A stretch of DNA of 64,000 bases, taken from positions 310,001 through 374,000 of the forward strand of contig NZ_JAMSLX010000002.1 in NCBI RefSeq assembly GCF_023806085.1. Direction: 5' to 3'. Origin of the DNA: Hephaestia sp. MAHUQ-44 (GTDB lineage: Bacteria > Pseudomonadota > Alphaproteobacteria > Sphingomonadales > Sphingomonadaceae). Shown one piece after another: positions 52,530 through 59,725 of this stretch. Every line of letters starts with the position of its first letter. Position 1 is the first letter of the stretch. The notes below the pieces were generated by a model that saw only the letters and a program-made list of their open reading frames with translations, did not search any database and was not told the DNA's origin. A program made the position numbers and the translations under genes.

Positions 52530-52907
52530 TCAGCGCAGTTGCTCGATCTCGTCGGCAAGGCGCGTGTTGCGGCTGGTGTACATCAGCTCGATGTCGGCGA
52601 GCCGGCGGTCGATGTCGCGGAATTTGGAGCGCACTTCGGCGGTCGAACGGCGCGGATTGGTCCGCACGCCCTGCCAGAATTTGGTATCCTCGGGCGACGT
52701 GTAATGCTCGATCGGCTTCTTGGGCGCGAACCAGGCGGCGGCGATATAACCAAGGAAGGCCCAGCCGCTTGTCGCGAGCGTCAGCAGCACCATGCCGACC
52801 CGCACCAGCGTCACGTCGAGCCCGGTATAATCCGCGATCCCCGCGCACACGCCCAGCCATTTGCCGTTATGCTTGTCGAGATAGAATTGGGTGCGGCGGT
52901 CTGACAT
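52530..52907 (-). CDS. pspC: Phage shock protein C
   Basis: A 125-residue protein. The PspC domain reads NGKWLGVCAGIADYTGLDVT then LVRVGMVLLTLATSGWAFLG with the membrane helix, and YIAAAWFAPKKP. The C-terminal tail ends RLADIELMYTSRNTRLADEI and EQLR, the same kind of ending as the small proteins downstream. PspC and PspB sense envelope stress and bind PspA. It starts 2 bp after pspB stops. Confidence 0.94.
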   Translation of the reverse strand: MSDRRTQFYLDKHNGKWLGVCAGIADYTGLDVTLVRVGMVLLTLATSGWAFLGYIAAAWFAPKKPIEHYTSPEDTKFWQGVRTNPRRSTAEVRSKFRDIDRRLADIELMYTSRNTRLADEIEQLR

Positions 52908-52908
52908 C

Positions 52909-53184
52909 TCAGTTCCTCCTCATCAGGTCGTAATCCTCGAGCCGGCGTTCCTGCGCGGGCGGATCGAGCGGTTTCCAGTCGGGATGGTCGGCGGCGATGA
53001 TCCGTTCGATCGTCGCGAGCCGGTCCTCGAGCCGGCGGGCGGTGTAGTGCAGGTCGTCGAGCAGCTTCTCGTCCTCACCGGTCAGCGTCGGCGCCTGCTT
53101 CCACTTGGTGATATAGTGGAGGAGGAGCCAGGGCAGACCCACGACGATGCCGAGGATGCCCATCCACATCAGAAGATCGTCCAT
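52909..53184 (-). CDS. pspB: Phage shock protein B
   Basis: A 91-residue protein: membrane helix MWMGILGIVVGLPWLLLHYI, then a charged helix with GEDEKLLDDLHYTARRLEDR and LATIERIIAADHPDW, the conserved end of PspB. It starts 4 bp after pspA. Partner of PspC in the membrane. Confidence 0.93.
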   Translation of the reverse strand: MDDLLMWMGILGIVVGLPWLLLHYITKWKQAPTLTGEDEKLLDDLHYTARRLEDRLATIERIIAADHPDWKPLDPPAQERRLEDYDLMRRN

Positions 53185-53188
53185 CGGC

Positions 53189-53857
53189 TCAATCCTCCTT
53201 GTTCAGGCGCGCCTTGAGCGCGGCGAGATCGGCTTCGACCTTTTCGTTCGTGCGCAGTTCGGCGATCTCTTCGTCGAGCGTTTTCTGCGGACCGCCCAGC
53301 GACAAGGCATCGGCGCGGCCTTCCGCCATGTCGACGCGGCGTTCGAGCACGTCGAAGCGCGAAAAGGCGTCCTGCGCCTTGGGCCCGGCATAGACCTCGC
53401 GCATCCGCACGCGGTTGGTGGCGCTCTCCAGCCGGGTCAGGATCGAATTCTGCCGGTTGCGCGCCTCGCGCAGCTTGGTCTGGAGCTTGGCGATATCCTC
53501 TTCCGACCCGCGCAGCGCATCGTCGAGCACCTTGATCTCGTCCTGAAGCTGTTCGGCCATGTCGCCGGCCTTCTGGCGTTCGATCAGCGCGGCCTTGGCG
53601 AGATCCTCGCGATCCTTGGACAGCGCCAACTCGGCTTTTTCGGTCCAGTTTTCCTGGAGCTTGTCGAGCTTGGCGATATGCCGGCGCATCTCCTTCTGGT
53701 CGGCGATGGTGCGCGCGGCCGACGCGCGAACCTCGACCAGCGTTTCCTCCATCTCGAGGATGATCATGCGGATCATCTTGGCCGGGTCTTCGGCCTTGTC
53801 GAGCAGGTCGGTGAAGTTGGCGGCAATGATGTCTCGGGTCCGTGAGAAGATACCCAT
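53189..53857 (-). CDS. pspA: Phage shock protein A
   Basis: A 222-residue coiled-coil protein starting at ATG 53857 (MGIFSRTRDIIAANFTDLLD), which is the canonical PspA/IM30 N-terminus. It then has EDPAKMIRMIILEMEETLVE and a long coiled coil to about 200. AAGGAG lies nine bases upstream. PspA restrains PspF and, on stress, forms scaffolds that support the inner membrane. The longer frame to 53911 is rejected. Confidence 0.96.
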   Translation of the reverse strand: MGIFSRTRDIIAANFTDLLDKAEDPAKMIRMIILEMEETLVEVRASAARTIADQKEMRRHIAKLDKLQENWTEKAELALSKDREDLAKAALIERQKAGDMAEQLQDEIKVLDDALRGSEEDIAKLQTKLREARNRQNSILTRLESATNRVRMREVYAGPKAQDAFSRFDVLERRVDMAEGRADALSLGGPQKTLDEEIAELRTNEKVEADLAALKARLNKED

Positions 53858-53925
53858 GTGGTAATGCTCCTTGGTCAATGGGCTGCCGGGGCGGGGCAGG
53901 GGGCGTCCCACCCCGGCGCGTCGGG

Positions 53926-54075
53926 TCAGGCGAGGGGGCCGACGGCGACGCTATCGGATGACGGGGCGGCCGTCACGTGGGCGGGGGCGACCGCGCCCAG
54001 CACGCAGGCGGCGCTGAAGACGAGGGTGCACGCGATCGTGGCGGTAGTGCGGGCGATGGTCTCGAACTTGAACAT
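53926..54075 (-). CDS. Small secreted or membrane peptide, first gene of the psp operon
   Basis: A 49-residue frame from ATG 54075 (AGGA eight bases upstream): a basic/polar start, the helix ATIACTLVFSAACVLGAVAP, and a short Ala/Ser-rich tail ending in SSDSVAVGPLA. It looks like a signal-peptide-like secreted peptide. It lies between the sigma-54 promoter and pspA. No family is recognised. Confidence 0.55.
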   Translation of the reverse strand: MFKFETIARTTATIACTLVFSAACVLGAVAPAHVTAAPSSDSVAVGPLA

Positions 54076-54132
54076 GGCGAATTCCTGATCTTGAGGTCGG
54101 GTCCGTCGCTTGGGCGGAGATGTCGGGTGCTC

Positions 54133-54148
54133 TGCATGCGGCGTGCCA
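54133..54148 (-). promoter_or_regulatory. Sigma-54 promoter of the psp operon
   Basis: On the minus strand the sequence reads TGGCACG-CCGC-ATGCA, against the consensus TGGCACG-N4-TTGCW; the only mismatch is A for the first T of TTGC. The -24 GG and -12 GC are exactly spaced. It points into the small peptide gene and pspABC. PspF, encoded divergently, is the expected activator. An inverted repeat TGCCA-N6-TGGCA (54144-54159) overlaps the -24 element. Confidence 0.85.
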
Positions 54149-54249
54149 AATGCGTGGCAGGCAAAAAATCGCTCTTTTCGGCGCTGCTTTAGGTGCATCA
54201 TACACTTTGTATCTTGCCAACCCTTGGTGAATTGCGCCAATGCTTGGCC

Positions 54250-55284
54250 ATGGAGCGAACCACCCAGGTCATCGGCCAGTCAGGGGCCTTTCTCGACGCG
54301 CTCGAACGCGCCAGCCGTGCCGCCGCACTCGATCGGCCGGTGCTCGTGATCGGCGAGCGCGGCACCGGCAAGGAGCTTGTCGCCGAGCGTCTCCATCGCC
54401 TGTCGCCGCGCTGGGATCAGCCGCTCGTCATCATGAATTGCGCCGCGCTCCCCGAAACGCTGATCGAGGCCGAATTGTTCGGGCATGAGGCGGGCGCCTT
54501 CACCGGCGCCACCAAGGCGCGCGTCGGGCGGTTCGAGGAGGCGCACGGCGGCACGCTGTTCCTCGACGAACTCGGCACGCTGTCGATGGCGGCGCAGGAT
54601 CGGCTGCTGCGCGCGGTCGAATATGGAGAGATCACCCGGATCGGCTCGTCGCGCCCGATCCGGGTCGACGTGCGGATCGTCGCCGCGACCAACGAACATT
54701 TGCCTGCCAAGGTCGCGGCGAATGCGTTTCGCGCCGATCTGCTCGATCGGCTGTCGTTCGAGGTCGTGACATTGCCGCCGCTGCGCGCGCGCAAGAGCGA
54801 CGTGATGGTGCTCGCCGAATATTTCGGGCGCCGCATGGCCTCTGAAATCGGCTGGGCGGACTGGCCCGGATTCGGCGCCGAAGCGACCGACGCGCTGATC
54901 GAATATGGCTGGCCCGGCAATGTCCGCGAACTGCGCAACGTCATCGAACGCGCGGTCTATCGCTGGGAACGCGAAGGCCCGATCGAGGCGATCGAATTCG
55001 ATCCGTTCGTGTCGCCCTATCGCCCGGCCGCGCCCGCTGGGGATCGCGCCGCGCCGCCTGCTGCCGAGCCGGCCGCGACGGAGGACGAAGACCCCGTCAC
55101 CGCATGCGAGGAAGGCCCGTCGGACTTCAAATCGCGCGTGTCGCGCTTCGAACATCAGTTGCTCAGGCGCGCGCTTGCGGACAACCGCTTCAACCAGCGC
55201 GCGACTGCCGAAGCATTGGGACTGACCTACGATCAGCTCCGCCACGCGCTGCGTCGCCATGATCTGCTCGGCGGGGCAAGCTGA
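54250..55284 (+). CDS. pspF: PspF, sigma-54 activator of the psp operon
   Basis: A 344-residue AAA+ activator with no receiver domain, as in PspF. Walker A is VLVIGERGTGKELVAER, the sigma-54 contact loop is GAFTGA (ELFGHEAGAFTGATKA), Walker B FLDELG, and the arginine-finger region follows (RLSFEVVTLPPLRAR). The C-terminal Fis-type HTH is FNQRATAEALGLTYDQLRHA. ATG 54250 is chosen; the frame to 54193 adds a doubtful peptide. It is divergent from pspA. Confidence 0.94.
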   Translation: MERTTQVIGQSGAFLDALERASRAAALDRPVLVIGERGTGKELVAERLHRLSPRWDQPLVIMNCAALPETLIEAELFGHEAGAFTGATKARVGRFEEAHGGTLFLDELGTLSMAAQDRLLRAVEYGEITRIGSSRPIRVDVRIVAATNEHLPAKVAANAFRADLLDRLSFEVVTLPPLRARKSDVMVLAEYFGRRMASEIGWADWPGFGAEATDALIEYGWPGNVRELRNVIERAVYRWEREGPIEAIEFDPFVSPYRPAAPAGDRAAPPAAEPAATEDEDPVTACEEGPSDFKSRVSRFEHQLLRRALADNRFNQRATAEALGLTYDQLRHALRRHDLLGGAS

Positions 55285-55345
55285 TCGGCGAATTTCGGAT
55301 CACCCCCAAAAGAAAGCAACGGGCCGGTTGCGTAACGACCCTCGC

Positions 55346-55363
55346 GGACCCATTTTGGGGTCC
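55346..55363 (+). terminator. Weak hairpin upstream of sodB
   Basis: GGACCC (55346-55351) pairs with GGGTCC (55358-55363) with a 6-base loop, 62 bp after the pspF stop. It could end the pspF transcript or be part of the sodB 5' UTR. Weak evidence. Confidence 0.25.
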
Positions 55364-55409
55364 CGGCGTTGCCCATAGCAACCCCCCGATCATAACAAGG
55401 AGAAAAGCC

Positions 55410-56015
55410 ATGGCTTTCGAACTGCCGCCGCTTCCGTACGATTACAGCGCGCTGGCGCCGACGATCAACGAGGAGACGATGAAGCTCCACCACGGCAAGC
55501 ACCACGCGGCCTATACCGCGAACCTCAACGCCGGCGTCACCGAAGGCGGGCTTGAGGGCAAGTCGATCGAGGAAATTCTCGGCCAGGCGTCCAAGGTATC
55601 GGCCAAGGTCCGCAACAATGGCGGCGGCTATTGGAACCATGATTTCTTCTGGAAGATCATGGCCGCAAACGGCGGCAGCCCCTCGGGCAAGCTCGCCGAT
55701 GCGATCGCCGAATTCGGCGGGCTCGACAAGCTCAAGGAAGAATTCAACGCCAAGGGCGCGGGTCAGTTCGGCTCGGGCTGGGCCTGGCTGATCGCCGACA
55801 AGGCCGGCAAGCTCAAGATCACCTCGACCCCCAATCAGGATAATCCGCTGATGGATGCGGTGGCCGAAAAGGGCACGCCGATCCTCGGCAACGACGTGTG
55901 GGAACACGCATATTACCTCACCTATCGCAACGATCGCGGCGCCTATCTCAAGGCGTGGTGGGATGTCGTGAACTGGGATCAGGCCGCCAAGAATTACGCG
56001 TCCGCGCTCGCCTGA
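55410..56015 (+). CDS. sodB: Superoxide dismutase, Fe/Mn type
   Basis: A 201-residue enzyme. The metal ligands are in MKLHHGKHHAAY (His), WNHDFFW (His), and DVWEHAYYL (Asp, His). AFELPPLPYDYSAL is the family N-terminus. FeSOD is favoured by the overall motifs, but metal choice is not certain. AAGGAG is five to eight bases upstream of ATG 55410. It disproportionates superoxide in the cytoplasm. Confidence 0.96.
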   Translation: MAFELPPLPYDYSALAPTINEETMKLHHGKHHAAYTANLNAGVTEGGLEGKSIEEILGQASKVSAKVRNNGGGYWNHDFFWKIMAANGGSPSGKLADAIAEFGGLDKLKEEFNAKGAGQFGSGWAWLIADKAGKLKITSTPNQDNPLMDAVAEKGTPILGNDVWEHAYYLTYRNDRGAYLKAWWDVVNWDQAAKNYASALA

Positions 56016-56040
56016 GCCGACGCATTTTCGCGAACCGACG

Positions 56041-56067
56041 AAGGCCCCGGGAAACCGGGGCCTTTTT
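56041..56067 (+). terminator. Rho-independent terminator of sodB
   Basis: AAGGCCCCGG (56041-56050), loop GAAA, CCGGGGCCTT (56055-56064), followed by more T. A perfect 10-bp GC-rich stem ending in a T run, 25 bp past the sodB stop: a textbook intrinsic terminator. Confidence 0.93.
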
Positions 56068-56069
56068 CG

Positions 56070-56756
56070 TTACCCCTCGGGCGGTAGCTCGGTCACCGCT
56101 TTCTCGGCGATCGTCAGCCCGTGGCGCATCAGCATCGGCACATTGGCGACCGCGAACAGCAGCGTCAGCGGCAATGCGCCCCACAATTTGAAGCCCACCC
56201 AGAAATCCCAACTCGTCGATCGCCAGACGATTTCGTTGAGCAGCGCCATCGCCACGAAGAACACCGCCCAGTTGCGGGTCAGCTTGCGCCAGCCGAGCGC
56301 GTTGAGCCCCGGATAGGCCGCGCCGAGCAGCGCTTCGAGCAGCGGCCGCCCCGTCATCAGCCCGAACCCCAGCACACCCGCGAACATCGCGTAGAGGATG
56401 GTGGGCTTGAGCTGGATGAACCTGGGATCGTGGAAATAGATCGTCAGCCCGCCGAAAACGAGCACGAGCACGCCCGAAATCCACAGCATCGGCGAAATCC
56501 GCCCGAGCTTGATCCTCGAGACGATCAGCGCCGCGATCGTCGCCAGCACGAACGAGGCAGTCGCAAGAATGATCCGCGCGATCACCACCGCGCCGAGCTT
56601 GTCGACCCCGTCGAGAAACGGCGTCGCCCCGGCGACGATGCGCATCGCAACCTCCGCGGGAACGAGGAAATTGACCACGAAAAACACCACCAGCGGGGCA
56701 TAATCCACCGCCATGCGCATGCCGGAAGAATCGTCACTTTGGGTCGGTTTAGCCAT
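56070..56756 (-). CDS. yciB: Inner membrane-spanning septation protein, YciB family
   Basis: A 228-residue membrane protein starting at ATG 56756 (MAKPTQ). VDYAPLVVFFVVNFL opens the first helix and KPTILYAMFAGVLGFGLMTG, LGWRKLTRNWAVFFVAMALL and FWVGFKLWGALPLTLLFAVA are typical IspZ/YciB motifs. It has several helices. Family members affect cell envelope integrity and division. It is followed on the same strand by no close gene; ftsY lies 88 bp upstream. Confidence 0.9.
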   Translation of the reverse strand: MAKPTQSDDSSGMRMAVDYAPLVVFFVVNFLVPAEVAMRIVAGATPFLDGVDKLGAVVIARIILATASFVLATIAALIVSRIKLGRISPMLWISGVLVLVFGGLTIYFHDPRFIQLKPTILYAMFAGVLGFGLMTGRPLLEALLGAAYPGLNALGWRKLTRNWAVFFVAMALLNEIVWRSTSWDFWVGFKLWGALPLTLLFAVANVPMLMRHGLTIAEKAVTELPPEG

Positions 56757-56781
56757 CAATCACTTCTTTTTTTCGTGGAGG

Positions 56782-56800
56782 CCCCGGTACATGTCCGGGG
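56782..56800. repeat. Short CCCCGG palindrome repeat
   Basis: CCCCGG (56782-56787), TACATGT, CCGGGG (56795-56800) is a palindrome between ftsY and yciB. The form CCCCGG-A/T-rich-CCGGGG is a common dispersed extragenic repeat type in sphingomonads. It could also affect read-through between the two genes. Confidence 0.45.
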
Positions 56801-56844
56801 TGACAGGAATGCAGCGCGCGGGTTCGGGTTGCAGCCAAGGTCGA

Positions 56845-57780
56845 TTATTTTCGCACGCTTTCGACGCCCGCGATGATCCGTGCGACCTCATGCGCGTCGA
56901 ACGGCCGGAAATCCTCTACGCCCTCGCCCACGCCGATCGCGTGGATTGGCAGCGCGAATTTCTCGGCCGCTGCCACGAGCACACCGCCGCGCGCGGTGCC
57001 GTCGAGCTTGGTCATCACCAGCCCGGTCACGCCCGCGGTTTCCTTGAACACCTCGATCTGGCTGAGCGCGTTCTGGCCGGTGGTCGCGTCGAGCACGAGC
57101 ACCACGTCGTGCGGGGCGGCCGGGTTCAACCGCCCGAGCACGCGCCGCACCTTGGAGAGCTCGTCCATCAGCTCGCGCTTGTTCTGGAGCCGCCCCGCGG
57201 TGTCGACGATCAGCACGTCGATCCCCTCGGCGGTGCCGCGCTTGACACCTTCGTACACCAGCCCCGCCGCGTCGCCGCCCTGTTCGCCGGCGACGATCGG
57301 CACCCCGATCCGATCGGCCCATATTTTCAACTGCCCGATCGCGGCGGCGCGGAAGGTGTCGCCGGCGACCAGCATCACCGAATAATCCTGCTCGGTCAGC
57401 AGATGCGCGAGCTTCGCGATCGTCGTCGTCTTGCCCGATCCGTTGACGCCGATGACAAGGATCACCTGCGGCCGCGGAAAGGCCTCGATCTCGATCGGCT
57501 TGGCGACCTTGGCGAGCGCGTTTTCGACCTCCTCGGCAACGACGAGGCGAATGCCCAGTTCCTCCATGTCGCGCTCATAGCTGCCCTCGGCGAGCCGGCC
57601 GCGGATGCGCGCGGCGGTCTCGGGGCCGAGATCGGACGCGATCAGCGCTTCCTCGATCTCGTCGAGCGTTTCCTCGTCGAGCCGCGCCAGCCCGAGCCCG
57701 GCGAGGTTGCCCACCAGCCGGTCGGACGTGCGTTTGAAGCCGCCCAGCAGCTTGTCGTGCCAGGATGTCTTGGTGGTCAT
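56845..57780 (-). CDS. ftsY: FtsY, SRP receptor GTPase
   Basis: A 311-residue GTPase with the N domain (LLGGFKRTSDRLVGNLAGLG) and the G domain: GVNGSGKTTTIAKL, DTFRAAAIGQL, VDTAGRLQNK, TKLDGTARGG. The long acidic N-terminal A domain of E. coli FtsY is absent, as usual for many alphaproteobacteria. It receives SRP-ribosome complexes at the membrane. Its start overlaps the mtaB stop by 4 bp. Confidence 0.96.
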   Translation of the reverse strand: MTTKTSWHDKLLGGFKRTSDRLVGNLAGLGLARLDEETLDEIEEALIASDLGPETAARIRGRLAEGSYERDMEELGIRLVVAEEVENALAKVAKPIEIEAFPRPQVILVIGVNGSGKTTTIAKLAHLLTEQDYSVMLVAGDTFRAAAIGQLKIWADRIGVPIVAGEQGGDAAGLVYEGVKRGTAEGIDVLIVDTAGRLQNKRELMDELSKVRRVLGRLNPAAPHDVVLVLDATTGQNALSQIEVFKETAGVTGLVMTKLDGTARGGVLVAAAEKFALPIHAIGVGEGVEDFRPFDAHEVARIIAGVESVRK

Positions 57781-59129
57781 TCGATGGTTCCGATCAAGGC
57801 GTTGTCCGCGACGCCGGTTATTCTTGCCGTGACGATCATTCCTGCTTCCGTTCGTGCTGAGCCTGTCGAAGCACCGTTCTTGTCCTGCGCGTCACCGCAA
57901 GAAGGACGGTCCCCTGCGATGGCCTGCGAAAGACAGGCGTTCAGGACAGGCGCCGACAAGCTCGGGGCGAACGGGGCGCGAAGCCGCACCTCGGCGAAAT
58001 TCCCGGCATGGCCGCGATCGCCGGGCCGTTCGACCAGCACGTCCTGCGTCGTCCCGATCAGCCCTGCAAGCCAGCGCTGCCGCCGTACCTCGGCCGTCGC
58101 CCGCAGCGCGGCCGCGCGTGCCTTGCGGATTTCGGGCGCGACCTGCGGCATCCGCGCGGCGGGCGTGCCCGCGCGCGGCGAATAAGGGAAAATATGCGCA
58201 TGGACGATGTCGCAATCGTCGATCAGCGCGCGGCTGTTGGCGGCCATCGCTTCGGTCTCGGTCGGGAAACCCGCGATCAGATCGGCACCGATCGCCAGTT
58301 CGGGGCGCGCTGCCTTCAATCGCGCGACGATCGCCACCGATTGCGCGCGGCTGTGGCGGCGCTTCATCCGCTTGAGGATCATGTCGTCGCCGGCCTGCAA
58401 CGACAGGTGCAGGTGCGGCATGATCCGCTGCTCCTGCGTCACCAGCGCGAACAGCCGGTCGTCGATTTCGATCGAATCGAGCGACGACAGCCGCAGCCGG
58501 TCGAGCCGCGGCACATGGTGCAGGATGCGCTCGACGAGCTGGCCAAGGCTCGGCGCGCCGGGCAGATCGGGGCCGTAGCTGGTCAGGTCGACGCCGGTCA
58601 GCACCACCTCGCGATGCCCCGCGTCGACCAATGCCGCGATTCTGTCGATTACCGCGCCCGCGGGTACCGATCGGCTGTTGCCGCGGCCAAAGGGGATCGC
58701 GCAGAAGGTGCAGCGATGGTCGCAGCCGTTCTGCACCTCGACGAAGGAGCGGGTCTGGTCGGCAAAGCTCGCGGCGAGGTGCGGCGCGGTCTCGCGCACC
58801 CGCATGATATCGCCGACGACGACCGGCGTCGACGCGGCCCACGTGTCCGCCGTCAGTTTCTCGGCATTGCCGATCACGCGTGTCACCTCGGGCATCGCCG
58901 CGAAGCTGGCGGGGTCGATCTGCGCCGCGCAGCCGGTTACCGCGATTTTCGCCTCGGGCCTGCGGCGGTGCGCGCTGCGGATCGCGGCGCGAGTCTGCTT
59001 GATCGCGGCGTTGGTCACCGCGCACGAATTGACCACGATCAGGTCGTCGTCGCCAAGAAGCTGGCGGATCGTTTCGCTTTCCGCGATGTTCAGCCGACAC
59101 CCGAGGGTGATGATTTCTGGCTCAGACAT
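57777..59129 (-). CDS. mtaB: MtaB-type tRNA methylthiotransferase with an in-frame repeat insertion
   Basis: A 450-residue radical-SAM enzyme that adds methylthio to t6A37 of tRNA. The N-terminal UPF0004 domain has TLGCRLN and VNSCAV; the radical-SAM cluster is CDHRCTFCAIPFGRG; the TRAM domain begins near 365. Residues about 386-428 (LSAPVLNACLSQAIAGD through ASTGSARTEAG) come from a 127-bp palindromic repeat and interrupt the TRAM domain. Catalytic residues are intact. It is coupled to ftsY. Confidence 0.9.
   Translation of the reverse strand: MSEPEIITLGCRLNIAESETIRQLLGDDDLIVVNSCAVTNAAIKQTRAAIRSAHRRRPEAKIAVTGCAAQIDPASFAAMPEVTRVIGNAEKLTADTWAASTPVVVGDIMRVRETAPHLAASFADQTRSFVEVQNGCDHRCTFCAIPFGRGNSRSVPAGAVIDRIAALVDAGHREVVLTGVDLTSYGPDLPGAPSLGQLVERILHHVPRLDRLRLSSLDSIEIDDRLFALVTQEQRIMPHLHLSLQAGDDMILKRMKRRHSRAQSVAIVARLKAARPELAIGADLIAGFPTETEAMAANSRALIDDCDIVHAHIFPYSPRAGTPAARMPQVAPEIRKARAAALRATAEVRRQRWLAGLIGTTQDVLVERPGDRGHAGNFAEVRLRAPFAPSLSAPVLNACLSQAIAGDRPSCGDAQDKNGASTGSARTEAGMIVTARITGVADNALIGTIE
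57848..57974. repeat. Palindromic repeat element inside mtaB
   Basis: The left end CCGTTCGTGCTGAGCCTGTC (57848) and right end GCCGACAAGCTCGGGGCGAACGG (to 57974) are inverted copies differing at few positions. The core GTGCTGAGCCTGTCGAAGC is a well-known sphingomonad intergenic repeat. The element keeps the mtaB reading frame open on both sides. Confidence 0.75.
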
Positions 59130-59146
59130 GGCAGGGGAGGGCCTTC

Positions 59147-59725
59147 ATGGCGGACGATCTAGGGGTGCAGCCGAACGAAGTCTACGGATTGACGGAGGCG
59201 GTGCTCGCCTTCTGGTTCGACGAGGTGCCCGCGGCGAAGCGGTTCGCCAAGGACGCCGCACTCGATGCAACGATCAAGGCGCGCTTCGCCGGGCTTCTCG
59301 AAACGCTGGTCCGTACCGATGCCAGCGGCTGGCGCGGCGATCCGCGCAGCTTGCTCGCGGCCGTCATCGTGCTCGATCAATTCTCGCGCAACATCCATCG
59401 CGGGCAAGCACAGGCCTTCGCCGCCGATCCGCTCGCGCTATCGCTGACCCGGCACGCGATCGCGCAGGGCTGGGATACGGGCATGACCGCCACCGAACGC
59501 CAGTTCCTCTACCTGCCGATGATGCACGCCGAAGACGCCGCGACCCAGCAGGAGAGCCTCGCCTTTTTCGCGACGCTGAACGACGATCATATCTTCGGTT
59601 TCGCGAAGGATCATGCCGAGGTGATTGATCGCTTCGGCCGTTTCCCCGCGCGCAACGCCGCGCTCGGCCGCGTCTCGACCCCGGGGGAGGAGGATTATCT
59701 CAGCCAGCCCGGCGCCGGGTGGTGA
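59147..59725 (+). CDS. DUF924 family protein
   Basis: A 192-residue protein. VLAFWFDEVPAAKRFAKDAA, VLDQFSRNIHRGQAQAF, RQFLYLPMMHAED and FAKDHAEVIDRFGRFPARN are the DUF924 pattern, a TPR-like helical family of unknown function. It starts 18 bp from the divergent mtaB start. The 3' end overlaps the GGDEF-EAL gene by 26 bp. Confidence 0.9.
   Translation: MADDLGVQPNEVYGLTEAVLAFWFDEVPAAKRFAKDAALDATIKARFAGLLETLVRTDASGWRGDPRSLLAAVIVLDQFSRNIHRGQAQAFAADPLALSLTRHAIAQGWDTGMTATERQFLYLPMMHAEDAATQQESLAFFATLNDDHIFGFAKDHAEVIDRFGRFPARNAALGRVSTPGEEDYLSQPGAGW

Noticed and set aside
54205-54235. Second sigma-54-like site near the pspF start (TTGGCGC / TTGGC runs)
   Set aside because: The -24/-12 spacing does not fit the consensus; PspF is usually made from a sigma-70 promoter.
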